From contig JAOTOL010001170.1 in the NCBI GenBank assembly GCA_034440575.1, positions 155,001-219,000 on the forward strand: 64,000 nt of DNA. Direction: 5' to 3'. The stretch is from Imbricaverruca yamaguchii (taxonomy: Eukaryota > Arthropoda > Thecostraca > Neoverrucidae). Below, piece by piece: positions 53,386 to 63,815 of this stretch; the first letter of the stretch is position 1, and each line of letters begins with the position of its first letter. Both the position numbers and the translations under genes were made by a program. Under the pieces are notes generated by a model that saw only the letters and a list, made by a program, of their open reading frames with translations, did not search any database and had not been told where the DNA came from.

Positions 53386-54155
53386 GTAGTCGTGGACGTA
53401 GTCGTGGACGTAGACGTGGACGCAGTCGTGCACGTAGTCGTGGACGATGGACGTGGACGATGGACGATGGGCGTTGGCGTGGACGATGGACGTTTATGGG
53501 CGTGGTCATGGACGTGGTCATGGGCGTGGTCATGGACGTGGTTATGGGCGTGGTCATGGGCGTGGTCATGGACGTGGTTATGGGCGTGGTCATGGGCGTG
53601 GTCATGGGCGTGGTTATGGGCGTGGTTATGGGCGTGGTTATGGGCGTGGTTATGGGCGTGGTTATGGGCGTGGTCATGGGCGTGGTTATGGGCGTGGTTA
53701 TGGGGGTGGTCATGGGCGTGGTTATGGGCGTGGTTATGGGCGTGGTCATGGGCGTGGTTATGGGCGTGGTTATGGGCGTGGTCATGGGCGTGGTCATGGG
53801 CGTGGTCATGGGCGTGGTTATGGGCGTGGTTATGGGCGTGGTTATGGGCGTGGTCATGGGCGTGGTCATGGGCGTGGTTATGGGCGTGGTTATGGGCGTG
53901 GTCATGGGCGTGGTTATGGGCGTGGTCATGGGCGTGGTCATGGGCGTGGTCATGGGCGTGGTTATGGGCGTGGTCATGGGCGTGGTCATGGGCGTGGTTA
54001 TGGGCGTGGTCATGGGCGTGGTTATGGGCGTGGTTATGGGCGTGGTTATGGGCGTGGTTATGGGGGTGGTTATGGGGGTGGTCATGGGCGTGGTTATGGG
54101 CGTGGTTATGGGCGTGGTTATGGGCGTGGTTATGGGCGTGGTTATGGACGCGGTA
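53386..54155. repeat. 12 bp minisatellite ATGGGCGTGGTY, ~60 copies
   Basis: Starts as GTAGTCGTGGAC at the candidate donor and becomes GTGGTCATGGGC/GTGGTTATGGGC. A 12 bp unit with no stop gives MGVV, GHGRGY and WAWS pseudo-proteins in the three + frames. The synonymous-looking T/C switch is also present in frames where it is non-synonymous. Confidence 0.95.
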
Positions 54156-54218
54156 CAGCCGAAGTGGCTGACCCGCCCAACGATCCCAACTAAGTGCATG
54201 CCACGAGAGGGCATATGT

Positions 54219-54389
54219 CCTCGGGGGTATTGGTTTCACGGCACATCGACCGTTGAGTCATGTAACGCCGCCAATCCCTCACGCCGATTGGCCGCGGGCG
54301 AAGAGTAGCGACAGGTGAGACTCGAACCCACAACCTTTCGATTGCGAGACGAGCAACTTACCCCTAGGCTAATCGTCCCCCCTCGGGGG
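54219..54389 (-). mobile_element. SINE-A, minus, with 9 bp TSD
   Basis: The body at 54228-54380 is flanked by CCTCGGGGG at 54219-54227 and 54381-54389. Confidence 0.9.
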
Positions 54390-54534
54390 GGGAGGGGGCG
54401 TCTTCGGCGGAAAAGTTCATGCAGCGGGGTAAGGGTGCTGAACTGGGGAATATTGATGCCTCTCGTCATACGGGCACGTTTTTCTCTGAAAGTGGGTCTG
54501 ACTGGATAATCTGTTGATCGAGGGAAGTGGGTGG

Positions 54535-54650
54535 ACTAGGACCTTCCTAAGGGGCGCATTTCCCGAGCGGAGGGCGCCACCTTCCCACGGTGGTAGGCAC
54601 ATGCCCCCTGAGCCCCCCCCCTCCTGTATCCGCTCCTGACCCGACTTCCA
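54535..54650. repeat. Dispersed repeat R6, copy 2
   Basis: GGACCTTCCTAAGGGGCGCA then GCGGAGGGCGCCACC and TGTATCCGCTCCTGACCCG align with 31.1-31.25 kb and 63.7-63.8 kb. Confidence 0.6.
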
Positions 54651-55846
54651 CTTGCTGTCTCCGGCCGGTTGGTTTGTTTTTGCGTGCTCGTTTGTGACGC
54701 AGGGTAGTGGCCTCGCGCGGATCGTTTCGGTTCCCGGGGACGGATTTGTTCAGCCTTGCATAGTACGCTACGATTTTATTTGCGCTTTTGATGCGAGTAC
54801 AAAAGTGTCCTATGACCCTACAGGTATTCAGACGGGGTAATTTCATCCTTATTTGTTTCATGAGGACTAAATTGTAAGCAATAGTGGAAAGTAGGACAAG
54901 ACGGCTATCGCATGGTTCTACGTCGTGTGTGCCAGAAATGAAGGGGCTTGGGAACTATTTTTCCTCGCGCCGACGCATGGACACCGCATTTTCCCAGCAC
55001 GTCTCGGAGACAGATTGTTTCTGTGTTTCGATTATGACCCTGGACAGGTTTCCAAAAGTCCACCAAAAAGCTTTATTCCACCGGGTAGATTAAGACTGAC
55101 GGACTCATCAATTCGGCAGTCTTAAGCCGGCCACATTAATTCGATGTTTTCAGATATGCATAGGATCGATTTGTTTCATTATTTATTTACTGTTCCTTGT
55201 GCAGTCATACCTAACGGGAGCCCATAAAGCGGTTACAGACAGCAGAATCTCTTAGCACGATTAACGTCTTTTTTAAGCTTTCTCGTTTGGGGGTAGGAAT
55301 AGGCACGCTAAATATACAAGCACCGGTAGAATATTACGGTATTTTCCATCCGATAGGTATCGATACATACGGTATTTTCCATTCCAAGGATCTGCCTGAG
55401 AAGATACGGTACCTTGACAAAGAGGTGTGTTGTTCGTGACACGTGTGCGCAAGCTTGGAAGACTTTGGGGCGGCTCTCGATCCATGGAGCGAGTGATCAA
55501 TGTTAGTGGTCATCTTACCCCACAATTTGAGCTGCCACACCAAACTGCCATCCTGGGAACATCGTATGGAATGAAGTTGGCAGAGCATGCGTACAGAAAC
55601 AAGTATTTGAAGTGTCTGCAGACGGAATGGGATCCGCTTTCTAGGTGCAATCTTACGTGTGCAATGGCTTACGTCAGCTAGCAGAAAGAACTTCACTTGA
55701 AGGACTGTTCTCATGTTTCTTGAAATAGCGGACACATTTTGTAGGTTGCATTGTGCCAGGGTTCGGGCATACAGTGTTTGGTGCAAACTCATTTCAAAAT
55801 TCCCCGCTAGTGGCACTACTAGTTACAGGTGCGGAGATGATATTAT
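54651..55846. other. Interval without recognisable genes
   Basis: AT-richer DNA. ACGGTATTTTCCATTCC-like words repeat twice at 55337-55385. No exon supported. Confidence 0.4.
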
Positions 55847-56165
55847 CTAGTGGTGGCTGGTGTTCCGTTACGGACACCTGAGGTGTTGTCTAGTGGTGGC
55901 TGGTGTTCCGTTACGGACACCTGAGGTGAAGTCTGGTGGTGGCTGTTGATGTGTTACGAACACCTGAGGTGTTGTCTAGTGGTGGCTGTTGATGTGTTAC
56001 GAACACCTGAGGTGTTGTTAGTGGTGGCTGTTGATGTGTTACGAACACCTGGGGTGTTGTCTAGTGGTGGTTGATGTGTTGTTACGAACACCTGGGGTGT
56101 TGTCTAGTGGTGGCTGGTGATGTGTTACGAAACCCTGAGGTGTTGTCTAGTGGGGGCTGGTGCTG
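55847..56165. repeat. ~43 bp minisatellite (GAACACCTGAGGTGTTGTCT)
   Basis: Seven units with AGTGGTGGCTG and the palindromic ACACCTGAGGTGT core. Confidence 0.92.
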
Positions 56166-56216
56166 TTTGCTTGAGCTTCAATTCGTACCAGACAGCACCG
56201 TTCGATGTTCGCGGTA

Positions 56217-56345
56217 CCCAAATTACTTCAGGCGCAACTTCTGGCGCTACTCCGGGCGGTGTTTTGGCCGGTACTTCGGCCGGTACTTTGGGAGGTGCAT
56301 CGGGCGGTACGTCGGGTGGTACTTCAGACGTTATTCGGGCATTAC
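56217..56345. repeat. Degenerate 12 bp repeat (ACTTCGGGCGGT)
   Basis: About 10 units. In one + frame they read ITSGATSGATPGGVLAGTSA and so on, a Thr/Ser-Gly pattern kept despite much divergence, running on to RALLRDGMEVLTFA and a stop. Coding status unknown. Confidence 0.7.
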
Positions 56346-56513
56346 TTCGGGATGGAATGGAGGTGTTGACATTTGCGTGAGTTCGTGTCCATGTAACACG
56401 CGCATGACTGTGGACGCCTAATTCACTGCAAAACAAATAATGTGGGACCAACCGCATAGCTCCCTCGCCCACCCCGGTGCAGGTGATTGTTATGAACATC
56501 GCCACGTGCCACT

Positions 56514-56680
56514 AGGGTCGTCGGTAGCTCAGTGGTCTGGCTGAGCGTCTGGCACGCCAGAGGTAGTGGGTTCGACTCCCCGCGATGTCCGGCCTTCCTG
56601 CCAGAACTAGCGGCAGGCGACGTCATATGGCCTCAGCTGTCGAGTGCGTCGTAAGGCCACAACCGACCAACCAATTACTT
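56514..56680 (+). mobile_element. SINE-C
   Basis: AGCTCAGTGGTCTGGCTGAG head, GGGTTCGACTCCCCG B arm. Tail hairpin CGACGT/GTGCGTCG has one mismatch. Confidence 0.88.
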
Positions 56681-57100
56681 CTACATCACGTATCGCAATG
56701 GATTGACAGCACAATTGATTATATTGAGTGGCATGAGGCGGAATGACCTTCAGCTGGTAAATAAAGCCGCCAGAACGCCCCGCTGTGATGTCACCAGCGT
56801 GAGGTCACGGTGGGCGTTTTTGACCGACGATCTCCGGCTGCGGTCAGCGGGCAGCGGGCAGTCGTGGGGCAGGTGGTGCGGGGCGTAACGTCGTTATCTG
56901 ACCGACGTCCGCGGGGTCGGCCGCTGCAGCGTTCGAGGAACGATGCCGTGCGACGGCGGGCGGACGGCGTATCAGTCGATCGCATCGTGCGACCGCCGGA
57001 CATCGAGGCTGCACGGTCTTTGTGCGAGGGCCGCGGTTTTGGTCCGAGGTGATGTTGGTGGTGATGATGGTGGTGATGTTGGTGGTGCTGTGCGGACGTT
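56681..57100. other. Interval without recognisable genes
   Basis: GC-rich from 56770. A GGTGATGTTGGTGGT microsatellite lies at 57046-57090. No exon supported. Confidence 0.4.
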
Positions 57101-57286
57101 GGTTGGCGATGGTTGGTTGGTTGTTGGTTTTGCGACACATCGACGGTCGAGTCATGCAGCGTCGCCAATCTCTCACGCCTATTGGTCGCGGGCGAAGAGT
57201 AGCGACAGGTGAGACTCGAACCCACAACCTTTCGATCGTGAGACGGGCAACTTACCCCTAGACTACTCGTCCCCGGTTGGCGATGG
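57101..57286 (-). mobile_element. SINE-A, minus, with 12 bp TSD
   Basis: The body at 57113-57274 is flanked by GGTTGGCGATGG at 57101-57112 and 57275-57286, perfect. Confidence 0.93.
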
Positions 57287-57442
57287 GTGGCGTTACGCAC
57301 GAGCCGGACATGATCTGGGGGGGGGAGGTGACAATTTTACGATCGGTCGGTCGGCGCCAGCCGCTGACCGATATGATCACGAGACAATTACATCTATATC
57401 TGTGTTTGCCCGTACCGCCAAGACCTGCGCCTTGCGGCCGGG

Positions 57443-57600
57443 CGAGGACGAATAGTCTAGTAGTAAGTTGCCCGTCTCACAATCGAAAGGCTGTGGGTCC
57501 GAGTCTCACCTGTCGCTACTCTTCGCCCGCGACCAATCGGCGTGAGAGATTGGCGACGCTGCGTGACTCAACGGTCGGCGTGTCGTAAGGCCAGTAGCGA
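57443..57600 (+). mobile_element. SINE-A
   Basis: GAGGACGAATAGTCTAGTAG variant head shared with the copy at 60536, suggesting a subfamily. The tail is altered to GTAAGGCCAGTAGCG. Confidence 0.87.
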
Positions 57601-58013
57601 ACCGGTGGTCGGGCGGCCGCCACACGTGCACGTGCGGAAAGCACGTGTCGGGCCGTGCAGCGCCACCCCGACCACTATGTGCCTCGCCGACCAGCACAAG
57701 GTCGGCGCCGTCTGAACGCCTCGCAGGCCGGCGACCACAGCTGGGCGACGCGCCACATGTGGCGCGTCACATGTGGCGCGTCGCACGTGCGCCACCCGCC
57801 GCCGCCAGCTGTCTGTCGTCGGGCGTCGGCGGCGACGAAGCCGTGACGCCGGAGGCGGCGGTCGCCTGTTGCCCGACACTTGGCGCCGACTCTGTACGCC
57901 GACGGCGGCATTCGAAAGTGGGGTGTTGCGAGCACTGCGGCGGTGATGCCAACACGAACACGAATCACCACCAAATGTGTATTGTTTGTCTCGACCTTTC
58001 TTTTTGGTGAATA
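57601..58013. other. Interval with tandem CCACATGTGG palindromes
   Basis: ACGCGCCACATGTGGCGCGT, a perfect 20 bp palindrome, lies at about 57750-57769 and is half repeated to 57785. No gene. Confidence 0.55.
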
Positions 58014-58334
58014 AATTTAATCCGAGTTGTTGCTGGGTGGCTTTAAGGACCAGGGTTCTATTGCTAAACAGAGCTCGTTGCGTGAACCCTGGCCCCACCA
58101 CCTGGTCCACGAATTCCTGTTCAACGGCAGAATTTTGATCGAAATTTTAACGTGCCGTCAATGCACCGACTCGGCCGCCCCGTAGCTGGTCCCCGGCCTT
58201 ATCGGGTCAACTGTCAACTGACACTCCCGGCCGGGGGCCAAATGCGAGCCCGCGAAGCGACTCGAACCCTGCGTTGCCAAGACAGATGAGACCAGTGCAG
58301 GCCAGCGCTCTAACCAACTGAGCTACCGGGGCGG
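58014..58334 (-). mobile_element. SINE-D, minus
   Basis: From ATTTAATCCGAGTT to AGCTACCGGGGCGGC. Same stem-loop CCAGGGTTC/GAACCCTGG near the 3' end. Confidence 0.87.
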
Positions 58335-58796
58335 CTACAACACGAAATTCCTTCGTTTGGCAACACGGGCGTTGCAATTCGCTGCGCCAGCTCCACTGGT
58401 CTTCCAATGGAGTTAACTTCCAGTGATCTTCCAGTGGAGTCGATTTCCGGTGGTCTAGTGGTCTTCCACCTTTGGCGGCACTAGCTTACTGATGGTCGAC
58501 ATTGTGTGTTCAGTTGCCTGGCAGTACCTGTCAAGATTGGTGGAAATGAGGCAGCCAATCACATAGAAAGTAAACGGTCGATATCAGCGGCTATATTATC
58601 TGATCAAGTTCACTTCGGTTGGGAGATGAGATGCGGAAGAAAAATGTCACAACAGAAGCGCAACGGAGGGAAATGTCTACTGCTCTCTTCGCTGCAGCAT
58701 TTATTGTTCTTCTTGATTGCTGCCCAGCACCCCGATTCGGTGATCCGGAAAATAGCTGACTGTCCTCCAGCGCGCAGTGTCGCCGTCCGCATCCCT
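58335..58796. other. Interval without recognisable genes
   Basis: Short CTTCCAGTGGAGT words repeat near 58390-58470. Nothing else. Confidence 0.4.
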
Positions 58797-59655
58797 CCAT
58801 GACTGAATCTCGTCTGCATCCCTCCATGACTGAAGCTCGTCTGCATCCCTCCATGACTGAATCTCGTCTGCATCCCTCCATGACTGAATCTCGTCTGCAT
58901 CCCTCCATGACTGAATCTCGTCCGCATCCCTCCATGACTGAATCGCTGCATCCTCCATGACTGAATCTCGTTGATCCTCCATGACTGAATCTCGTCTGCA
59001 TCCCTCCATGACTGAATCTCGTCTGCATCCCTCCATGACTGAATCTCGTCTGCATCCCTCCATGACTGAATCTCGTCTGCATCCCTCCATGACTGAATCT
59101 CGTCTGCATCCCTCCATGACTGAATCTCGTCTGCATCCCTCCATGACTGAATCTCGTCTGCATCCCTCCATGACTGAATCTCGTCTGCATCCCTCCATGA
59201 CTGAATCTCTCTGCATCCCTGACTGAATCTCGTCTGCATCCCTCCATGACTGAATCTCGTCTGCATCCCTCCATGACTGAATCTCGTCTGCATCCCTCCA
59301 TGACTGAATCTCGTCTGCATCCCTCCATGACTGAATCTCGTCTGCATCCCTCCATGACTGAATCTCGTCTGCATCCCTCCATGACTGAATCTCGTCTGCA
59401 TCCCTCCATGACTGAAACGTCTGCATCCCTCCATGATGATTGCCCCATGCTGAACTCGTCTGCATCCCTCCATGACTGAATCTCGTCTGCCCCCTGCTGT
59501 CGTCTGCATCCCTCCATGACTGAATCTCGTCTGCATCCCTCCATGACTGAATCTCGTCTGCATCCCTCCATGACTGAATCTCGTCTGCATCCCTCCATGA
59601 CTGAATCTCGTCTGCATCCCTCCATGACTGAATCTCGTCCGCATCCCTCCGTGAC
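58797..59655. repeat. 27 bp minisatellite, ~31 copies
   Basis: The unit is GACTGAATCTCGTCTGCATC plus CCTCCAT. On the minus strand every unit holds ATG and GGATGCAG|A (acceptor-like). 27 is a multiple of three, giving 344-377 codon pseudo-frames. Internal deletions (58946-58975, 59210, 59418-59505) break them. Confidence 0.95.
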
Positions 59656-59805
59656 TGGCGCTGCAGGCGCGCCAGTGGGGTTTGATGTCGGTCAGAGTTG
59701 ACGCAGTGGCGGTAGACAGTCGCAGCGCGAGTATCGTCTGCACGAGACTCTTGGCCCAAGTTGGCGGCGGGCGAGCACCGCCCCCGACAATGTCTCCCCT
59801 CTCTC

Positions 59806-60230
59806 CCTGTGGGGACAGTATTATACCGAGGGCCGTACTCAGGGAATGTCTTTCTCCTCCCTGTGGGAAAATCTTGCCAGAGGACCGCCCCCGGGAATGT
59901 CCCCCCCCTGTTGGGACAGTATTATCCCGAGGGCCGTCCTCCGGGAATGTCTTCCTCCTTCCCTGTGGGAAAATCTTGCCAGAGGGCCGCCCCCGGGAAT
60001 GTCCCCCCCCTGTTGGGACAGTATTATCCCGAGGGCCGTACTCAGGGAATGTCTTTCTCCTCCCTGTGGGAAAATCTTACCAGAGGGCCGCCCCGGGAAT
60101 GTCCCCCCCTGTTGGGACAGTATTATCCCGAGGGCCGTACTCGGGGAATGTCTTTCTCCTCCCTGTGGGAAAATCTTACCAGAGGGCCGCCCCGGGAATG
60201 TTCCCCCCCTGTTGGGGAATGTCTCCCCCT
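59806..60230. repeat. ~102 bp minisatellite, 4 copies
   Basis: The unit contains GGGACAGTATTATCCCGAGG, AATGTCTTTCTCCTCCCTG and AGAGGGCCGCCCC. It alternates two diverged halves each starting GGGAATGTC. Confidence 0.92.
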
Positions 60231-60255
60231 CACATGTGGGCGGGCACAGTCTTAT

Positions 60256-60463
60256 CCTGATCTCGCTCCGTTTATTGTTTATTGGTTGGCTCACGACACA
60301 CTTTATGCACATTCACGGCTAATGGCGCCGCCCACACTGTTTCGCCGGTGGGCCGCGGGATTGGGAAATGTCCTGAGTGGCGCTAGAGTCGAACCCGGGA
60401 CCTTTGGTACCCATAGCCCGACACCTTAACCACTCGGCCATCCCCGCCCCTGATCTCGCCCCG
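60256..60463 (-). mobile_element. SINE-B, minus, with 15 bp TSD
   Basis: The body at 60271-60448 is flanked by CCTGATCTCGCTCCG and CCTGATCTCGCCCCG. Confidence 0.92.
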
Positions 60464-60525
60464 TGCCACCGCCGTCGGCCCGGCACAGCCCCCTCGTGAC
60501 GCCCGCCACCCAGCTCGTGGCGCCC

Positions 60526-60711
60526 GTACCCTGTCTGGGGACGAATAGTCTAGTAGTAAGTTGCTCGTCTCACAATCGAAAAGTTGTGGGTTCGAGTCTC
60601 ACCTGTCGCTACTCTTCGCCCGCGATCAATCGGCGTGAGAGATTGGCGACGCTACGTGACTCAACGGTCGACGTGTCGTAAAACCAATAACCAACCAACC
60701 TGTACCCTGTC
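60526..60711 (+). mobile_element. SINE-A with TSD
   Basis: The body at 60536-60701 is flanked by GTACCCTGTC (60526-60535, 60702-60711). Same GGACGAATAGTCTAGTAG variant as 57443. Confidence 0.92.
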
Positions 60712-60769
60712 CGTTGACACGGTACTGTCGCGCTGGACAGCCGCCGGACATGTCCGGACGTCACCGACG

Positions 60770-61390
60770 TCAGGACAGGTCTGTTAGTGGCGTCGGCGAT
60801 GTCCGGACATGTCTGTCAATGACGTCGATGATATCCGGACAGGTCTGCCAATGACGTCGATGATATCCGGACAGGTCTGCCAATGACGTCGGTGATATCC
60901 GGACAGGTCTGCCAATGACGTCGATGATATCCGGACAGGTCTGCCAATGACGTCGATGATATCCGGACAGGTCTGCCAATGACGTCGATGATATCCGGAC
61001 AGGTCTGCCAATGACGTCGATGATATCCGGACAGGTCTGCCAATGACGTCGGTGATATCCGGACAGGTCTGCCAATGATGTCGGTGATATCCGGACAGTT
61101 CTGTCAGTGAGGTCGGTGATATCAGGACACACCTGTCAGTGAGGTCGGTGATATCCGGACAGGTCTGCCAGTAGGTGAGTCGGTGATATCCGGACAGGGT
61201 CAGTGACGTCGCCGATGGGCCGTCGGGCGTGACCCAGTGAGGTCGGTGATATCCGGACAGGTCTGCCAATGACGTCGCCGACGGGCCGTGCGCGTCGGGG
61301 CGGTGACCCCAGTGAGGTCGGTGATATCCGGACAGTTCTGTCAATGACGTCGCCGACGGGCCGTGCGCGTCGGGCGGTGACCCCAGTGAC
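60770..61390. repeat. ~32 bp minisatellite (GATATCCGGACAGGTCTGCC)
   Basis: About 13 clean units with AATGACGTCGATG, then longer units with GCCGACGGGCCGTGCGCG toward 61390. It stops at the acceptor-like CCTCGCAG of candidate exon 61398. Confidence 0.92.
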
Positions 61391-61397
61391 CTCGCAG

Positions 61398-61605
61398 GCA
61401 GTGTCAGCGGGGCTGGCCGGCGCCATCCCCAGCTGGCTGCGGACGCTGGCGTGCCAGGGCGCGACTGACACCATCGATTGCCCGCGGCATCGACCTGCCG
61501 GTGTCAGACTGGCCACGAGGTGCCCCGTGTCGGGTCACTGGTCTGCTGACGTCACGGCTGCGGCCGCAGACGTGGCTGTGACGTCACCGACGAAGCTGGC
61601 GGCAG
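61398..61605 (+). CDS. Candidate exon, 208 nt, phase 0 to 1 (unidentified)
   Basis: Acceptor GTGACCTCGCAG|GCA and donor CTGGCGGCAG|GTCTGC. The frame reads AVSAGLAGAIPSWLRTLACQ then GATDTID and stays open. GC3 is high in the first 30 codons and weaker after, so a shorter exon ending at 61519 (GAG|GTGCCC) is possible. The phase 1 end would fit the phase 1 start of the exon at 63181. No domain recognised. Confidence 0.35.
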
Positions 61606-61667
61606 GTCTGCTGATGGTGCCGTTGCTCTTTAAGATGGCAGACTGCGGCCGACCGGCGTCTCACGTC

Positions 61668-61855
61668 TGCAATGTCATGCAATAGCATGAAATATGGCAT
61701 GCAGTATGGCATGCAGTATGGTATGCAATATGGCATGCAATATGTTATGCAAAATGTCATGCAATATGTCATACAATGTCATGCAATATATCATGCAATG
61801 TGGCATGACATCATCGTGTCATGCAATGTGACATGACATCATTGTGTCATGCAGT
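61668..61855. repeat. ATGGCATGCA-type repeat
   Basis: About 15 short units of CATGCAATATG(G/T)(C). TGCATGC cores are self-complementary. Confidence 0.9.
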
Positions 61856-62867
61856 AGGGCACCATCACGGTCGACGCCGTCGGCGGAAGTGGGCAATGAG
61901 AAGGATGGTGTCATTACATCATCCGTCTTCGAAAGAGTCTAGGTGAACCGCACGCTTGTTTAGGCATGGAGATCGAGCGTCATGCACGTGGCTCCCCGCC
62001 CCCTCATCGTGACGGTATCCGCGCCGCCAGACTGTGCGTGAAGATCGGTTCAATTTTCGTCGATTTGGGTCGGATTGGAGTTCGTTGATTTTGGTTCGTC
62101 GGCTCCCGCACCGACGCTGTCGGTTGCCATGGCAACACCATCCACGACCGACGCCGTCGGTTGCCATGGCAGCGCGATCCAACGGCGGGTCGGCGCCCGT
62201 TGGCGGCTGCGGGACGGAATTCCCAGTCGGTCGCCCTCCGGCCTCCTCCAGTGGTGCTGAAGCACCAGGGAGACGCCACTGGCTGGGGCAGGGAGTGGCC
62301 ATGACCGGCGGAGAGGGCGAGGCACCCCCCCCCGCTCAGCTGGCATGTTGGGTGCCTCTGAAGGTGTCGCTAGGCCCAGGACGGTCTTCGACAGCCGACA
62401 GACCGTGACCAGGGTTGGAAAACAGACGGGTTCTGGGTGCTTTGCATCCAGAACTTTATCCTCTCCGATAAGTTTTCCTCTCGTTGTTCTCAGCTGGAGT
62501 TTGAATGGTTCTGTTTGACAATGCACTGCTCTGTGACAAAGTGCTCGAGATTCGTTGGAAAGCGCAAACTGGGCTTTCGATGCCAGAGGCTGAACGAAAC
62601 ACATCTCCGTAATGACGACTGCTCAGTAATTATCCTCCCTGCGCCTAGAATAACAAGCCACAAATACAACATTGATCAGGACTGGCGCGCAAACATCGGT
62701 GGCTCCTGTGGACGGCAAGCTATCCTGACCGGTAATGCGGCCTTAGGTACATTGTGCGAAGGGCCCAACAGCGCTGACGAACACACCCTCATTTGGGCGC
62801 CGGAATCGTGGGCTCCATGTTAAAATCGGCCATCGCCGCCATCGCCACCAGGTCTGTCCTTGACGTG
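61856..62867. other. Interval without recognised genes, containing RFX-type X-box palindromes
   Basis: GTTGCCATGGCAAC (62123-62136), a perfect RFX X-box palindrome, and a near copy at 62158-62171 (GTTGCCATGGCAGC) lie 35 bp apart. A frame at 62520-62820 is open but unsupported. Confidence 0.45.
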
Positions 62868-62950
62868 ACAAGCACGCTGACAAGCACACCAACAAGCACA
62901 CCAACACGCACACCACACACGCACACACAACACAACGCACACCGACAAGA
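62868..62950. repeat. ACAAGCACACCA 12 bp repeat
   Basis: Four to five units grading into CACACACG. Confidence 0.85.
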
Positions 62951-63180
62951 TACGAAGTATCCTGTCATTGGAACTAAACCGTGCAATTCTGGTTGTGCCG
63001 CAATTATGCCACAAGGGAGTCTTTTTCGTACGTTTTTTATGTTCACAGGCTGGCACCTTCGGAGCTTCTTTAAATTCGAATTTCATCCATGCGTCTGGTG
63101 TTATGTTTTCTCCTCTCCACCCCGCGATTTTTACTGTCGTCATATGGTTTCGCCATTAACAAGGCTTTCACTTGCTCCAG

Positions 63181-63521
63181 CAGTCGTCGAGGACCCGTTT
63201 TCTCGTCTCTCGGGGGTCGACGAACTCGACTCAGTGACGTCAGAGCGGCTCGACCAGCTGACGCGCGTCTCCGAGAGCTCCTGCATGGAGGAAGTGACGT
63301 CAGAGCGGCTCGACCAGCTGGCGCGCGTCTCCGAGAGCTCCTGCATGGAGGGAGTGACGTCGGAGCGCCTTGACCAGCTGGCTCGTATCTCCGAGAGCTC
63401 CTGCATGGAGGAAGTGACGTCGGAGCGGCTTGACCAGCTGGCGTGCATCTCTGAGAACTCCGGAGGGGCCGACAGCGACGGCTGGATAGACAGTGGAGAC
63501 GACAGCGATGCTGAGCTGCAT
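63181..63521 (+). CDS. Probable exon with four in-frame 20-residue repeats
   Basis: Acceptor CACTTGCTCCAG|CAG (a second AG three bases on would start the exon at 63184) with a good pyrimidine tract. Donor CTGCAT|GTAAGT. Phase 1 to 0, 113 codons. After VVEDPFSRLSGVDELDS come tandem units VTSERLDQLARVSESSCMEE starting at 63234, 63294, 63354 and 63414 (60 bp each, the fourth partial), then SGGADSDGWIDSGDDSDAEL. Most differences between units are third-position changes or conservative (Val/Ile), and no stop or indel breaks the frame, unlike the non-coding arrays. The acidic Ser-rich repeat suggests a linker or docking segment (inference). It may be part of the PTPN13-like gene, but I cannot prove linkage across 16 kb. 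Confidence 0.65.
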
Positions 63522-63639
63522 GTAAGTGGCTGGGCGATGGGGAGGAGTGGCGTACCCGCATGTCAGGGGTTCTCAATTCTGAAGCAGCCGCGCGACAGCT
63601 AGCACGGTACATTGGTGTTGGAAATATAAAAGGGGCGCC

Positions 63640-63815
63640 ATTTCCTCTGAAGAGGGTGCCGTTCCGCGCCCTTGCCCGTGGCCGGGCGAAGGCGAACGCG
63701 GTGGCGGTGTGCTCTAGCCTTCCCAAAGGCACCCCTTTCCCGGCCGGAGGGACGCCACCGTTCCATAGGGAGGCACGTACCTACAGTGCCCCCCCCCATC
63801 CGCCACTGTACACGC
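63640..63815. repeat. Dispersed repeat R6, copy 3
   Basis: AGCCTTCCCAAAGGCACCCC then TTTCCCGGCCGGAGGGACGC and CCCATCCGCCACTG match the other two copies. Confidence 0.6.

Noticed and set aside
53447..54193. Gly/Arg/His/Tyr-rich protein resembling an RGG-type domain
   Set aside because: 12 bp array whose T/C variation is equally present in the other frames.
58591..59759. 344-377 codon minus frames with regular ATGs
   Set aside because: 27 bp array artefact broken by several deletions.
62437..62823. 128-codon + frame with several cysteines
   Set aside because: No splice borders, homology or GC3 signature.
42900..63000. Fifth PDZ or phosphatase domain of PTPN13
   Set aside because: I looked for GLGF-type loops and the HCSAGxGR phosphatase signature in the + strand frames and found none.
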